Shown: positions 32,449-43,000 of the stretch, one piece after another
Layout: every line of letters begins with the position of its first letter
How positions within the stretch are numbered: the first letter of the stretch is position 1
From: Jannaschia sp. S6380
GTDB taxonomy: Bacteria > Pseudomonadota > Alphaproteobacteria > Rhodobacterales > Rhodobacteraceae
Direction of reading: 5' to 3'
Assembly (NCBI RefSeq): GCF_023015695.1
Contig: NZ_JALKAS010000001.1
Coordinates: 558,001 to 622,000, forward strand
DNA: 64,000 nucleotides
Translations under genes and position numbers: made by a program
The notes under the pieces: generated by a model
The model's input: only the letters and a program-made list of their open reading frames with translations
What the model was told of the DNA's origin: nothing
The model's database searches: none

Positions 32449-33675
32449 ATGACCCGCGTGAAGCGCCGCCGCGTTCTCTATATTCCGGGATACGACCCGT
32501 TCCACCCGCGCCGCTACCGCGAGCTCTATCGCCGCGAGGGGGCGGAACAGGCGCGGCTCTCGGGCTACGCCTTGAAGCAGGCGCGCGGCGACGGCCCGTA
32601 TTCCTGGGACGTCCACGCGCAGATCGACGGCTGCGCGGTCGACACGCGGATCGAGGTGCTGGTCTGGTCGGACATCGTCTCGGCCAGCATGTCGGCCTCG
32701 ATCCCCGCGACCTATTGGCAGATGCTGCGGACGGCCTGGATCTACATCTCGTCCGGCGCTCTCTTCCGGTTGATGCGGCTGCGAAAGGGACCCGTCATCG
32801 CGGCGCTCTATCCCATCGTCTTCCTGATCGCCCAATTGCTGCTGGCCATCGTCGCCGGCTGGTCCGTCGCGTCGCTGGGCCGTGCGGCGTTCGATCTGCT
32901 GTCGTTCGGGCAGGGGGCGGCCGACCCGGTGTCCTGGGGGCTGGGCCTGGTGTCCGGCTGGGCACTTCTGCGCTGGTTCCGGGCGCAGGACAACAAGGTC
33001 TTCGCCCACTACCTGATGCATGACTACGCCTTCTCCGCCCGATGGCGCGGGGCCTACCCGGATGCGCTGGAAACCCGGATGCGGGCCTTCGCCGATACCG
33101 TGGCCGAGGCGATCCGGTCCGACGCCGACGAGGTTCTGGTGATTGGCCATTCCTCGGGCGCGCATATCGCGATCTCGGTCCTGGCGGACATGCTGCGCGC
33201 GGGCCGGGTGCCGCCGGGGCGGTGTTCGTTGCTGACGCTGGGCCATGTCGTTCCCATGGTCAGCTTCCTGAGCGATGCCGGACGGTTACGCGGTGATCTT
33301 CACCTTATGGGCGGGCAGGAGTCTGTGCCTTGGGTCGACGTGTCCGCCCCGGGCGACGGCTGCGCCTTCGCGCTTTGCGATCCGGTGGCCGTCTCGGGTG
33401 TCGCACCGGCGGAACGGCGCGGTCCGCTGATCCTGTCGGCGGCCTTCACCCGAACCCTGTCGCCCGAACGCCGGGCCGCGTTGCGACGGCGTTACTTCCG
33501 GCTGCATTTCCAGTATCTCTGCGCCTTCGACGCCCTGCCGGGGCGGGTCGACGACTACGACTATTTCCGCATCACCGCCGGCCCGATGACGCTGGCCGAT
33601 CGTTTCGCAACCCGGGGCGACAGCCCGTCGACCCTGCGCGATCCGGTCAACCGCTTCACCGGAATGGCCGCGTGA
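32449..33675 (+). CDS. alpha/beta hydrolase-like protein with two membrane spans
   Basis: 408 residues. The N-terminus RRVLYIPGYDPFHPRRYREL resembles the first strand of a serine hydrolase; two hydrophobic segments follow (YPIVFLIAQLLLAIVAGWSV and VSWGLGLVSGWALLRWF, about 122-182). The nucleophile elbow is VLVIGHSSGAHIA (Ser about 231). The acid and base residues are less clear. The membrane insertion inside the hydrolase domain is unusual. Its stop overlaps the GTG start of a cytochrome P450 gene, so the two are coupled and may act on the same, probably lipid, substrate (inference). Confidence 0.75.
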   Translation: MTRVKRRRVLYIPGYDPFHPRRYRELYRREGAEQARLSGYALKQARGDGPYSWDVHAQIDGCAVDTRIEVLVWSDIVSASMSASIPATYWQMLRTAWIYISSGALFRLMRLRKGPVIAALYPIVFLIAQLLLAIVAGWSVASLGRAAFDLLSFGQGAADPVSWGLGLVSGWALLRWFRAQDNKVFAHYLMHDYAFSARWRGAYPDALETRMRAFADTVAEAIRSDADEVLVIGHSSGAHIAISVLADMLRAGRVPPGRCSLLTLGHVVPMVSFLSDAGRLRGDLHLMGGQESVPWVDVSAPGDGCAFALCDPVAVSGVAPAERRGPLILSAAFTRTLSPERRAALRRRYFRLHFQYLCAFDALPGRVDDYDYFRITAGPMTLADRFATRGDSPSTLRDPVNRFTGMAA

Positions 33676-35036
33676 TCCCGCCCAAGCCCGCGTCGCGCGA
33701 GGAACGGGTGGGATTGCTGGGCTATGCCCGTCGGTTCCGGGCGGACATCCTGTCGGCGCAGCCCGCACGCCTCTACCGCGCGTGGATGGCCGATTTCCGG
33801 ACGCCCTTCTTCCGCAGCTTCATGATGAACGACCCCGACCTGGTCGACCTCGTCCTGCGCCGCCGCCCGGCCGACTTTCCGAAGTCCGACCGCATCCGCG
33901 AGGGTCTGGCCCCGCTGTTGGGCCGTTCGGTCTTCGTCACCAATGGCGCCGAGTGGGAGCGGCAGCGCCGCATCATCGACCCGGCGTTCGGGCGCGGACG
34001 GCTGCGCGACGCATTCCCCGGCATGCTGGACGCCGCCGCCGCGTCGGTCGCGCGCCTGGATGACGGCACGCACGAAATGGAAGAGGTCGCGAGCTTCGCC
34101 GCCGCCGACGTGATCTTCCGCACCCTCTTCTCGGTCCCGATCGAGGATCGGCTGGCCGCCCGGGTCTTTCGCGCCTTCCGCGACTATCAGCGTACCCAGC
34201 CGCTCCTGAATGTCGCGGCGCTGGTGCCGTTGCCGCGCTGGGTTCCGCGCCTTCATCGTCCGCGCACGCTGGCCGCCGCGCGCGCCATCCGCGCGGCCAT
34301 CGCGGCCCTCGTCGCCCGACGCGCCGAGGAGATCGCGCAGGGCACGGCGCCCGACGACCTTGCGACGAAGATCATGACCTATCCCGATCCGGAAACGGGC
34401 CACCTGTTCACCCCCGAGGAAATGGTCGACCAGGTCGCCATCTTCTTCCTCGCCGGGCACGAGACTTCCGCCTCGGCGCTTGCCTGGGCGCTCTATCTTC
34501 TGGCCACGCATCCCAAAGTGCAGGACCGCGTCGCCGCCGAGGCCCGGCGCGATTGGCAAGCGTTCACCTTCGCGGACCTGTCGACGCTCCCCTTCACCCG
34601 CGATGTCTTTCGCGAGACGCTGCGCCTCTATCCGCCCGTGCCGATGATGGTGCGCGAGACGACGCGCCCCGAGACGTTCCGCGGTCGCGCCGCGCGGGCC
34701 GGGGCGCAATGCGTGCTGTCGCCCTGGCATCTGCACCGGCACGAACGGCTGTGGCAGGACCCCGACGGCTTCGACCCCGATCGCTGGTCGCGGGCGGAGA
34801 CGCAGGACAGCATGCGCCGGGCCTATATCCCGTTCAGTGCCGGGCCGCGCGTCTGCACGGGCGCCGGCTTCGCCATGGCCGAAGGTGTCCTGCTGCTGGC
34901 GCGGCTGATCGACGCGTTCGCGTTCCGGCCCGTCGGTCCGCCGCCCGTTCCCGTCGCCCATCTGACGGTGCGCGCCCGCGACGGCATCGCCCTGCAGGCA
35001 AGGCGGCGTCCGCGCGGTCAGTCGGTGCCGCGATAG
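33672..35036 (+). CDS. cytochrome P450
   Basis: 454 residues beginning at a GTG that overlaps the hydrolase stop. The hallmark motifs are all present: I-helix [16 protein letters not shown] (about 258-273), the K-helix ExxR as [12 protein letters not shown] (about 315), and the heme loop [18 protein letters not shown] with the axial Cys near 395. It resembles bacterial P450s with similarity to fatty-acid or terpene hydroxylases such as CYP102/CYP4-like enzymes; the substrate is unknown. No ferredoxin or reductase gene is adjacent, so electrons come from elsewhere. The last 19 bp overlap the convergent gpt gene. Confidence 0.9.
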   Translation: MIPPKPASREERVGLLGYARRFRADILSAQPARLYRAWMADFRTPFFRSFMMNDPDLVDLVLRRRPADFPKSDRIREGLAPLLGRSVFVTNGAEWERQRRIIDPAFGRGRLRDAFPGMLDAAAASVARLDDGTHEMEEVASFAAADVIFRTLFSVPIEDRLAARVFRAFRDYQRTQPLLNVAALVPLPRWVPRLHRPRTLAAARAIRAAIAALVARRAEEIAQGTAPDDLATKIMTYPDPETGHLFTPEEMVDQVAIFFLAGHETSASALAWALYLLATHPKVQDRVAAEARRDWQAFTFADLSTLPFTRDVFRETLRLYPPVPMMVRETTRPETFRGRAARAGAQCVLSPWHLHRHERLWQDPDGFDPDRWSRAETQDSMRRAYIPFSAGPRVCTGAGFAMAEGVLLLARLIDAFAFRPVGPPPVPVAHLTVRARDGIALQARRRPRGQSVPR

Positions 35037-35521
35037 GGCTGCACGTATTGCAGCGCCATGTCCCAGGGAAAGAAGATCCAGGTGTCCTGGCTGACGCCGG
35101 TGATGAAGGTGTCGACCATCGGCTCGCCCTTGGGCTTGGCATAGACGGTGGCGAAATGCGCCCTGGGATAAAGGCCGCGCACGACCTCCAGCGTCTTGCC
35201 GCTGTCGACCAGGTCGTCGATCACCAGCACGCCTTCGCCGTCGCCGACCATCGCGTCGTCGGGCTTGGAGAGGACCTGCGCCTCGCCCTGGGTCTGGTGG
35301 TCGTAGGACTTGACCCCGATCGTGTCGACCAGCCGGATGTCCAGTTCGCGCGCGACGATCATCGCGGGCGCCATGCCGCCGCGGGTGATGGCCACGATGG
35401 CGCGCCAGCCACCGTCGTCGGGCCCGCGCCCGTCCAGCCGCCATGCCAGCGCACGGCTGTCGCGGTGGATCTGATCCCAGCTGATGTGAAAGCCTTTTTC
35501 GTGGGGCAGGGGGTCGGACAT
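35018..35521 (-). CDS. gpt: xanthine phosphoribosyltransferase
   Basis: 167 residues. The PRPP-binding loop is [20 protein letters not shown] (about 93-112), with the N-terminal [20 protein letters not shown] and the base-binding end [13 protein letters not shown]. This layout matches Gpt (xanthine-guanine phosphoribosyltransferase) of proteobacteria. It salvages xanthine or guanine in the cytosol. ATG 35521 follows a C/G-rich stretch with a weak ribosome site. The 3' end overlaps the P450 gene by 19 bp. The lysE-type gene lies 11 bp upstream, so cotranscription is likely. Confidence 0.9.
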   Translation of the reverse strand: MSDPLPHEKGFHISWDQIHRDSRALAWRLDGRGPDDGGWRAIVAITRGGMAPAMIVARELDIRLVDTIGVKSYDHQTQGEAQVLSKPDDAMVGDGEGVLVIDDLVDSGKTLEVVRGLYPRAHFATVYAKPKGEPMVDTFITGVSQDTWIFFPWDMALQYVQPYRGTD

Positions 35522-35532
35522 TGGGGGGCTCC

Positions 35533-36141
35533 TCAGGGAATGGCGATGCGGATGCCGAGTGCGGCGACGACGGCGCCGAAGGCCCGGTCGAGCCACGCCT
35601 TGGCGCGGCCATAGGCGGCCCGCGGCACCGGACGGGAGAAGACGAGCGCCAGCGTCGCGTACCAGCCGAACTCGATCACGAAGATCAGCGCCAGGATCAG
35701 GGCGCCGTCGGCCAGCGTCGGGTCGCCGGGCAGGAGGCCGGTGAAGACGGCGGCGAAATAGGCGAGCGCCTTGGGATTGGCGAGGTTGGTCCAGATGCCC
35801 AGCCGAACGGTGCGCGCAAGACCCGCCCGGACGGCACGGGCGGCGGGCATCGGCGCGTCGGCCCCGCGCCAGAGCGACAGGCCGATCCAGACCAGGAAGA
35901 CCGCCCCGACCAGCCGCAGCGCGGTCTGCAGGTAGGGCGCAACCTCGAACAGCAGGCTGAGGCCGGTCAGCGCCGCCAGGGCCCAGACGAGAATCCCCAG
36001 CGCCAGCCCCGCGGCCAGCGCCACGCCGTTGCGAATGCCCGAGGCGGCGGCGGTCTTGATGCACAGCACGCCCGCGGGGCCGGGGCTCATGGCGATCAGC
36101 GCCTGAAGGCCCGCGAGGGTGAGCAGCATGCCCAGCGTCAC
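35533..36141 (-). CDS. LysE family translocator 1
   Basis: 202 residues with six hydrophobic spans. The N-terminal motif is [20 protein letters not shown] (the LysE/RhtB PGP motif), and the middle loop has the conserved [15 protein letters not shown]. The family exports amino acids or their analogues across the inner membrane; the substrate is not evident. It overlaps another LysE-type gene by 4 bp (ATGA), so the two are a tandem coupled pair that may form a heteromeric or dual-specificity exporter. Confidence 0.88.
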   Translation of the reverse strand: MTLGMLLTLAGLQALIAMSPGPAGVLCIKTAAASGIRNGVALAAGLALGILVWALAALTGLSLLFEVAPYLQTALRLVGAVFLVWIGLSLWRGADAPMPAARAVRAGLARTVRLGIWTNLANPKALAYFAAVFTGLLPGDPTLADGALILALIFVIEFGWYATLALVFSRPVPRAAYGRAKAWLDRAFGAVVAALGIRIAIP

Positions 36142-36746
36142 GACGTCACCAGAAGGCGCAGGCCGAGGCCGCCCAGGACGACCCCCATCACCCGCATCAG
36201 CACCGGTTTGAACGCCAGGTAGCGGGTCCGCACCGCGTCACGCGACATCAGGATCGCCAGCCCGGCATAGACCACCGTCTCCAGCAGGATGTGGTTCACC
36301 GTGATCAGCGCCATCGCGCCCGCCGACAGGCCGGGCGGGAAGATCACCAGCAGGACGCCGGCCGAGAACAGGATCGATTTCGGATTGCCGAGGTTCAGCG
36401 CGAACCCCCGCAGGAAGGCCCGCCGCCGCGACACCGGCGGCGCGGCCTCGATCGGGGTGCGCGCGCCGCGCCAAGTCTGCACCGCGAAGAACAGCACGAC
36501 CAGCGCGCCCACGATCTTGAGCGCGGTGTAGGCCAGCGGAAAATACGCGAACAGCGCGTCAAGCCCCAATAGCGCGGCCAGCGTCCAGAGCCCTGCCATC
36601 ACCGCGAGGCCCAGCCCCGTCAGCATGCCCTCGCGCCGACCGCCGCGCAGGCTAGCTTGCATGCACAGCAGGAATGCCGGACCGGGCGCGGCGACGGCGA
36701 CGAACAGCGCGGCGTTGAACGCCAGCAGATGCCCGCCCGTCAGCAC
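36138..36746 (-). CDS. LysE family translocator 2
   Basis: 202 residues with six spans. Seen: [20 protein letters not shown] (PGP motif), [17 protein letters not shown], and [20 protein letters not shown], the LysE signature loop. It diverges considerably from its coupled partner downstream but has the same length, so the pair probably arose by duplication and then specialised. A neutral amino acid or homoserine lactone-type substrate is possible by family analogy only. It lies 3 bp after the fabI stop on the same strand, so fabI, both lysE genes and gpt may be cotranscribed. Confidence 0.87.
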   Translation of the reverse strand: MLTGGHLLAFNAALFVAVAAPGPAFLLCMQASLRGGRREGMLTGLGLAVMAGLWTLAALLGLDALFAYFPLAYTALKIVGALVVLFFAVQTWRGARTPIEAAPPVSRRRAFLRGFALNLGNPKSILFSAGVLLVIFPPGLSAGAMALITVNHILLETVVYAGLAILMSRDAVRTRYLAFKPVLMRVMGVVLGGLGLRLLVTS

Positions 36747-36749
36747 GCG

Positions 36750-37565
36750 TCAGTGGTCCTTCTTGTCGAGCGTCATATCAGGGGCGTCGACGTTCTTCAT
36801 GCCGACCACGTGGTAGCCCGCGTCGACATGGTGGATCGTGCCGGTCACCGCCGAGGACAGGTCCGACAGAAGATACATGGCGGAGCGTCCCACCTCCTCC
36901 TGCGTGACCGTGCGGCGGAGGGGGGAGTTGTATTCGTTCCATTTCAGGATGTAGCGGAAATCGCCGATCCCACTGGCGGCAAGGGTCTTGATCGTCCCCG
37001 CGCTGATCGCGTTGACGCGGATGCCGTCGCGGCCCAGATCCTCGGCCAGGTACTGCACCGAACATTCCAGCGCGGCCTTCGCCAGGCCCATGACATTGTA
37101 ATGCGGCATGACCTTCTCGGCCCCGTAATAGGACAGCGTGAGCGCCGAGCCGCCGTTCTTCATCATCTTCTCGGCGCGCTGCATCACGGCGGTGAAGGAA
37201 TAGACCGAGATGTTCATCGTCATCAGGAAGTTGTCCAGCGACGTGTCGAGATAGCGGCCACGAAGCTCGCTCTTGTCCGAGAAGCCGATGGCGTGGACGA
37301 TGAAGTCCAGGTTGTCCCAGATCTCGCCCAGCGCGCCGAACATCGCGTCGATCGAGGCGCCGTCGCCCACGTCGCAGGGCAGCACGATGTCGCTGCCGAC
37401 CTGCGCGGCCAGCGGGGCCACGCGCTTCTTCAGCGCCTCGCCCTGATAGCTGAACGCCAGTTCCGCCCCCTGTTCGGCGCAGGCCTTCGCGATGCCCCAG
37501 GCAATCGACTTGTCATTCGCGAGCCCCATGATGAGCCCACGCTTGCCTGCCATGATCCCCGCCAT
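36750..37565 (-). CDS. fabI: enoyl-[acyl-carrier-protein] reductase (NADH) FabI
   Basis: 271 residues. SDR-like FabI features: RGLIMGLANDKSIAWGIAKA (NAD loop), LPCDVGDGASIDAMFGAL, and the catalytic Tyr-x6-Lys in HYNVMGLAKAALE, with SYYGAEKVMPHYN before it. It reduces enoyl-ACP in the last step of each fatty-acid elongation cycle, in the cytosol, and is the target of triclosan-type inhibitors. Two ATG choices exist (37565 and 37553); GGAGGGG precedes the first. It is divergent from pdxH with 78 bp between. Confidence 0.93.
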   Translation of the reverse strand: MAGIMAGKRGLIMGLANDKSIAWGIAKACAEQGAELAFSYQGEALKKRVAPLAAQVGSDIVLPCDVGDGASIDAMFGALGEIWDNLDFIVHAIGFSDKSELRGRYLDTSLDNFLMTMNISVYSFTAVMQRAEKMMKNGGSALTLSYYGAEKVMPHYNVMGLAKAALECSVQYLAEDLGRDGIRVNAISAGTIKTLAASGIGDFRYILKWNEYNSPLRRTVTQEEVGRSAMYLLSDLSSAVTGTIHHVDAGYHVVGMKNVDAPDMTLDKKDH

Positions 37566-37643
37566 GATCCCCTCCGACTTGTCTTGGTCCCGGCAATAGG
37601 CGAAAGGCGATAAGGCGGCAAGGTTCACGGGCGCGGGGGCGGC

Positions 37644-38261
37644 ATGACGGCGGAACGGGACGGGATCTTCGCGGGCGACGACCCGGTCGCCATCGCCGCG
37701 CGCTGGCTGTCGGAGGCCGAGGCAAGCGAGCCGAACGACCCGAACGCCATCGCGCTGGCCACGGTCGACGCGGATGGCCTGCCCGACGTCCGCATGGTCC
37801 TTCTGAAGGAGATCGAGGTCGCCCGGGGCGCGTTCGTCTTCTACACCAATTTCGACAGCCGGAAGGGCCAGGAACTGGCCACCAATCCGCGCGCGGCCTT
37901 CGTGCTGCATTGGAAGTCGCTGCGCCGTCAGGTGCGGGTGCGCGGCCCGGTGGAGCGGGTCGAGGACGCGCAGGCCGATGCCTACTACCGTTCCCGCTCG
38001 TTGCAGTCGCGGCTGGGGGCTTGGGCGTCGGAACAGTCGCGACCGCTGGCGAGCCGCGCCGCGCTGATGGCGAAGGTCGCGAAGGTCACCGCGACGAAGG
38101 GCCCCGATCCAGCCCGGCCGACGTTCTGGGGCGGCTTCCGTATCCGGCCGGTCGAGATCGAGCTCTGGGCGGATGGCGCGTTTCGCCTGCACGACCGATT
38201 CCGCTTCACCCGCACGGCCCCCGGTCAAGCGGAATGGGACGTCGCGCGCCTCAACCCCTGA
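37644..38261 (+). CDS. pdxH: pyridoxamine 5'-phosphate oxidase
   Basis: 205 residues, the usual length. Seen: [20 protein letters not shown] (FMN-binding first strand), [40 protein letters not shown], and the terminal [18 protein letters not shown] with FRLHDRFRF, all PdxH signatures. It oxidises pyridoxine or pyridoxamine phosphate to pyridoxal phosphate with FMN, in the cytosol. The start has GGGGGCGGC upstream. Its pairing with divergent fabI is common in Rhodobacteraceae. Confidence 0.92.
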   Translation: MTAERDGIFAGDDPVAIAARWLSEAEASEPNDPNAIALATVDADGLPDVRMVLLKEIEVARGAFVFYTNFDSRKGQELATNPRAAFVLHWKSLRRQVRVRGPVERVEDAQADAYYRSRSLQSRLGAWASEQSRPLASRAALMAKVAKVTATKGPDPARPTFWGGFRIRPVEIELWADGAFRLHDRFRFTRTAPGQAEWDVARLNP

Positions 38262-38401
38262 GTCCGCGCGTCTCGGATCGGCCGGGTCCCGCCCTTGACG
38301 CGAGGGCATTGTGGCGTCCCGCCCGGTGGCCGCTTTAGACGAGTTGTTCGTCGGTCCTGCATTGGGCAAGACTGCTTTTGCATTTTTCGGATAAGGGTCC
38401 T

Positions 38402-38420
38402 GGGCGCCGCCGCGGCGCCC
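38402..38420 (+). other. GC-rich hairpin in the 5' leader of the double cold-shock gene
   Basis: GGGCGCC and GGCGCCC form a perfect 7-bp stem around a 5-nt loop. It ends 7 nt before the ribosome site of the cold-shock gene. It could be a structural element of the leader; nothing shows that it senses temperature. Confidence 0.35.
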
Positions 38421-38440
38421 CTCGGGGGAAGGGGTTCGGC

Positions 38441-38953
38441 TTGACGGAGACGACGGAGAACGGTCCGGTCGATGGCACGGTGAAGTGGTTCGACATGGCG
38501 CGAGGTTTCGGCTTCGTCGTGGCCGGCGGCGTGGAACGGGACGTCCTGCTGCATATCAACGTGCTGCGGAATTTCGGGCAGTCTTCGATCGCCGAACGCA
38601 GCCGCGTGCGCCTGACCTACCAATCCAGCGAGCGCGGCCTGCAGGCGACCGAGATCCTGTCGATCGAAGCCCCCGCCCCCGAGGCGCACCCGGCCATCCC
38701 GGAATACCTGCGCGAGGTGCCCGACGATCTGCCGTTCCTGCCCGCGCGGGTGAAGTGGTTCAACAAGGCCAAGGGGTTCGGCTTCGCCAACGCCTTCGGC
38801 GCCGGGGACGACATCTTCGTGCATGTGGAGGTGCTGCGCCGGTTCGGGCTTGCGGATCTCGCCCCCGGCGAGGCAATCTGCCTGCGCGCGGTGCAAGGGG
38901 ACCGCGGACGGCTAGCGGTCGAGGTGCGCCGATGGGAATTCTGTTCCGATTGA
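38441..38953 (+). CDS. double cold-shock domain protein
   Basis: 170 residues with two cold-shock domains. The first has [19 protein letters not shown] (about 12-30) and [10 protein letters not shown]; the second has [19 protein letters not shown] (about 100-118) and [10 protein letters not shown]. Both carry RNP1/RNP2-like aromatic residues and would bind single-stranded RNA or DNA. The tandem form is an alphaproteobacterial type, seen in Caulobacter and Rhodobacteraceae. The probable start is TTG 38441 with GAAGGGG 6 nt upstream; an earlier TTG at 38378 would add 21 odd residues. The next gene overlaps its 3' end by 22 bp. Confidence 0.87.
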   Translation: MTETTENGPVDGTVKWFDMARGFGFVVAGGVERDVLLHINVLRNFGQSSIAERSRVRLTYQSSERGLQATEILSIEAPAPEAHPAIPEYLREVPDDLPFLPARVKWFNKAKGFGFANAFGAGDDIFVHVEVLRRFGLADLAPGEAICLRAVQGDRGRLAVEVRRWEFCSD

Positions 38954-39420
38954 TCGGCCGCGTTCCGGCCGCCCTGGCCGGGGTGATGCTGTTCTGTGGC
39001 GCGGCCCTGGCGGATTGCGCGCCCGGCCTTGTCGACATACGCGGCGATTTCGGTACGGTCCGCTTTCGCGTGGAACTGGCCCGCACCCCCGAGGAACAGG
39101 CCCGGGGCCTGATGTTCCGCGAGGAGATGCCGCGCCTGTCGGGCATGCTGTTCGTCTACGACCGGCCGCGCGACGTGGCCTTCTGGATGCGCAACACGCT
39201 GATCCCGCTGGACATGATATTTCTCGATGCCGCCGGGCGCATCGCCCGAATCCACGAGAACGCCGTTCCGCTGGACGAGACGCCGATCCGCGCCGGCGCG
39301 CCGACGCTGGCCGTGCTGGAGATCAACGGCGGGATGGCCGCGACGCTGGGCCTCGATGCGGGCGACGAGTTGCGCAGCCCCGCCATGCCGCAGGACGCCG
39401 CCGCCTGGCCCTGCGACTGA
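38932..39420 (+). CDS. DUF192 family exported protein
   Basis: 162 residues. A signal peptide ([20 protein letters not shown], cleaved at ALADC) leads to a single DUF192 domain: [40 protein letters not shown], and [20 protein letters not shown], matching the family throughout. The fold is a small beta-barrel of unknown function, periplasmic here. The domain is complete. It overlaps the cold-shock gene by 22 bp in another frame, so the two are likely cotranscribed. tRNA-Pro lies 41 bp downstream. Confidence 0.85.
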   Translation: MGILFRLIGRVPAALAGVMLFCGAALADCAPGLVDIRGDFGTVRFRVELARTPEEQARGLMFREEMPRLSGMLFVYDRPRDVAFWMRNTLIPLDMIFLDAAGRIARIHENAVPLDETPIRAGAPTLAVLEINGGMAATLGLDAGDELRSPAMPQDAAAWPCD

Positions 39421-39460
39421 GGCTTCCCCTCGGCGCGATCCCCTGCTAGGCCGCGCCCGT

Positions 39461-39537
39461 CGGGGCGTGGCGCAGTCTGGTAGCGCACCTGTTTTGGGTA
39501 CAGGGGGTCGTGAGTTCGAATCTCGCCGCCCCGACCA
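39461..39537 (+). tRNA. tRNA-Pro (anticodon UGG)
   Basis: 77 nt with encoded CCA. The acceptor stem is CGGGGCG/CGCCCCG, the anticodon stem-loop is CCTGT-TTTGGGT-ACAGG (anticodon TGG), and the T-arm contains GAGTTCGAATCTC. It decodes CCA and related Pro codons. Confidence 0.97.
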
Positions 39538-39542
39538 CGGCG

Positions 39543-39577
39543 CGGGATGGCGGGCCCCAAGGGCACGCGCCATCCCG
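39543..39577 (+). terminator. hairpin after tRNA-Pro, likely terminator
   Basis: CGGGATGGCG and CGCCATCCCG form a perfect 10-bp stem with a 15-nt loop, beginning 6 nt after the tRNA. There is no T-run, so it may act as a Rho-assisted terminator or processing signal. Confidence 0.5.
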
Positions 39578-40015
39578 ACCCCCGACGGGGCCCCCGAACA
39601 TCCTGTGGATCGGTCTGTATGAACCGGTGCGTTGCACGCGCGCCACGGTCGCGCGACCCGCCTGCGGGACGACAGATTCGGGGCCGAAACGCCTGCATCG
39701 CTTGGCCTGCCGACTGCCGCGGGGTCAGCGCGCCGCGGGGCGGAAAACCGTCAAGGAATTTCTTTCGTCCTTATCCCCGATATCCACATTGCCGACTCGG
39801 GAAATGTCCGCCAATTGTAGGAACGCGCAAGAGAGCCACCACATCTAGTGGCCCGGCGCGTTGGGAAGGGGCAGTTGCCTTGGGCTGACCGGAACGGACC
39901 GATCGGGTTCGATGTTCTGCCACCCGGGGCCAGGACGCCCGGATTACGGTGGCGGGAGGCGGTCGGTGCGGCCCCTTCCATGGCAATGCTATAGAGAAGT
40001 GGGGAACGGACAATC
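39578..40015. other. 438-bp nrdJ upstream region
   Basis: No gene is convincing here. It holds the candidate NrdR box at 39836-39851 and several short open frames with no recognisable family. I found no cobalamin-riboswitch B12 box. The promoter of nrdJ must lie in this stretch, probably close to the NrdR-like site. Confidence 0.5.
39836..39851. promoter_or_regulatory. candidate NrdR box upstream of nrdJ
   Basis: CCACCACATCTAGTGG fits the 16-bp NrdR consensus (aCaCwAtATaTwGtgt) at nearly all of the strongly conserved positions. NrdR boxes normally occur in pairs; a weak second match lies at about 39808, with spacing of about 28 bp rather than the usual 31, so the pairing is doubtful. Confidence 0.4.
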
Positions 40016-43000
40016 ATGCGGCTTGAGCGTAGATTCACGGAGGCGGGGCAGGATGCCTACGCGGCACTGACCTTCACGACGACGACGTCCGAAATCCGCA
40101 ATCCCGACGGGACGACGGTGTTCAAGCTGGACGCGGTCGAGGTGCCCGAGGGCTGGAGCCAGGTCGCCTCCGACGTGATCGCGCAGAAATACTTCCGCAA
40201 GGCCGGCGTGGCCGCCCGCCTCAAGCGCGTCCGCGAGAAGGACGTGCCCGAGTTCCTGTGGCGCTCCATTCCCGACGAGGCGGCACTCGCCGAGTTGCCC
40301 GAGGCCGAGCGGTTCGGCGGCGAGACCTCGTCCCGGCAGGTCTTCGACCGCCTGGCGGGCGCCTGGGCCTATTGGGGCTGGAAGGGCGGCTATTTCACGA
40401 CCGAGGACGATGCGCGCACGTATTTCGACGAGATGCGCGTGATGCTGGCCCGCCAGATGGCCGCGCCGAATTCGCCGCAATGGTTCAACACCGGCCTGCA
40501 CTGGGCCTACGGGATCGACGGTCCGGCGCAGGGGCACCACTACGTCGACCCCAAGACCGGCAAGCTGGTACGCTCCAAGTCCAGCTACGAGCATCCGCAG
40601 CCGCATGCCTGCTTCATCCAGTCCGTCGCCGACGACCTGGTGAACGATGGCGGCATCATGGATCTGTGGGTCCGCGAGGCACGGCTGTTCAAGTACGGTT
40701 CGGGCACGGGCACGAATTTCAGTCACCTGCGCGGCGCGGGCGAGGCGCTGTCGGGCGGAGGCAAGTCGTCGGGCCTGATGGGCTTCCTCAAGATCGGCGA
40801 CCGCGCGGCGGGCGCGATCAAGTCGGGCGGCACGACGCGGCGGGCGGCCAAGATGGTCATCGTCGACATGGACCACCCCGATATCGAGGCCTTCATCGAC
40901 TGGAAGGTCGTCGAAGAGCAGAAGGTCGCGGCCATCGTCGCGGGATCCAAGGCCACGCAGGGCAAGCTGAACGAGGTGATGGCCGCCGTGAAAGCATGGG
41001 ACGGGTCGATGGAAGATGCCTGCGACCCGGCCAAGAACGAGACGCTCAAGGCCGCGATCCGCGCCGCCAAGAAGGCGATGGTGCCCGAGGCCTACGTGAT
41101 GCGCGTGCTGCAATACGCAGCACAGGGTTACACCGAGGTCGATTTCCCGACCTATGACACCGATTGGGACAGCGAGGCCTACAACACCGTCGCGGGCCAG
41201 AACTCCAACAACTCGGTGCGGGTGACGAACGCCTTCCTCCACGCCGTCGAAAAGGACGCCGATTGGGAGCTGACGAACCGCACCAACGGCCGCGTCGCCA
41301 AGACGGTCAAGGCGCGTGACCTGTGGGAGAAGGTCGGCCATGCCGCCTGGGCCTGCGCCGATCCGGGGATCCAGTTCCACGACACGGTGAACGACTGGCA
41401 TACCTGCCCCGAGGACGGGGCGATCCGCGGGTCGAACCCGTGTTCAGAATACATGTTCCTCGACGATACGGCCTGCAACCTCGCGTCGCTGAACCTGCTG
41501 AAGTTCATGACGGCCGATGGCGGCTTCGACCATGACGGCTATGTCCACGCCTGCCGGTTCTGGACCGTCACGCTGGAGATCAGCGTCGCGATGGCGCAGT
41601 TCCCGTCGAAGGAGATCGCACAGCGCAGCTACGACTTCCGCACGCTGGGGCTCGGCTATGCCAATATCGGCGGCCTGCTGATGAACATGGGGCTGGGCTA
41701 CGACAGCCGCGAGGGCCGCGCGCTGTGTGGCGCGCTGACGGCGGTGATGACGGGCGCGTCCTATGCCACTTCGGCCGAGATGGCGGGCGAGCTGGGGCCG
41801 TTCCCGGGCTATGCCCGGAACGCCGATCACATGCAGCGCGTGATGCGCAACCACCGCAACGCGGCCAAGGGCGCGACTGAAGGCTACGAGACGTTGGCAG
41901 TGAAGCCCGTCGCGCTGGACATCGACGGCTGCCCCGACACCCGGCTGACCGAACTGGCGGCCGAGATCTGGGACGACGTGGTCGCGCGGGGGGGCCAACA
42001 CGGGTTCCGCAACGCGCAGTCCACCGTGATCGCGCCGACCGGCACGATCGGTCTGGTGATGGATTGCGACACGACCGGGATCGAGCCGGACTTCGCGCTG
42101 GTGAAGTTCAAGAAGCTGGCCGGCGGCGGCTACTTCAAGATCATCAACCAATCGGTGCCCGCCGCCCTGCGCAAGCTGGGCTATGGCGAGGCGCAGATCG
42201 CCGAGATCATCGCCTATGCGGTGGGTCATGGCAGCCTGGGTCAGGCGCCGGGGATCAACCACACCTCGCTGATCGGGCACGGCTTCACCAAGACCGAGCT
42301 GGACAAGATCGAGGCGGCGCTGCCTTCGGCCTTCGACATCCGTTTCGTGTTCAACCAGTGGACCCTGGGCGAGGCGTTCTGCATGCAGACGCTGGGCATC
42401 CCGGCGGTTAAGCTGAACGATCCGACCTTCGACCTGCTGCGGCATCTTGGGTTCTCGAAGAGGGAGATCGAGGCGGCGAACGACCATGTCTGCGGGACCA
42501 TGACGCTGGAGGGCGCGCCGGGTCTGCGCGATGAACATCTGAATGTGTTCGACTGCGCCAATCCCTGCGGCAAGAAGGGCAAGCGGTTCCTGTCGGTCGA
42601 CAGCCACATCCACATGATGGCCGCGGCGCAGAGCTTCATCTCGGGCGCGATTTCCAAGACGATCAACATGCCGAACTCGGCCACGATCGAGGACTGCAAG
42701 GCCGCCTACGAACTGTCGTGGTCGCTGGGCGTCAAGGCCAACGCGCTGTACCGCGACGGATCGAAGCTGTCGCAGCCGCTGGCCGCCGCTTTGGTTGAGG
42801 ATGACGACGAGGCCGCCGACGTGTTGGAGACCGGCACCCCGGCCGCCCGCGCGCAGGTCCTGGCCGAAAAGGTGATCGAGAAGGTCATCGTCAAGGAGCT
42901 GATCCGCAGCCACCGCGAGAAGATGCCCGAGCGGCGCAAGGGCTATACCCAGAAGGCGGTCGTCGGCGGGCACAAGGTCTATCTGCGCACCGGCGAATAC

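Noticed and set aside
39578..40015. Cobalamin riboswitch upstream of nrdJ
   Set aside because: No B12-box-like sequence or matching stem set was found, and such switches usually control B12-independent reductases instead.
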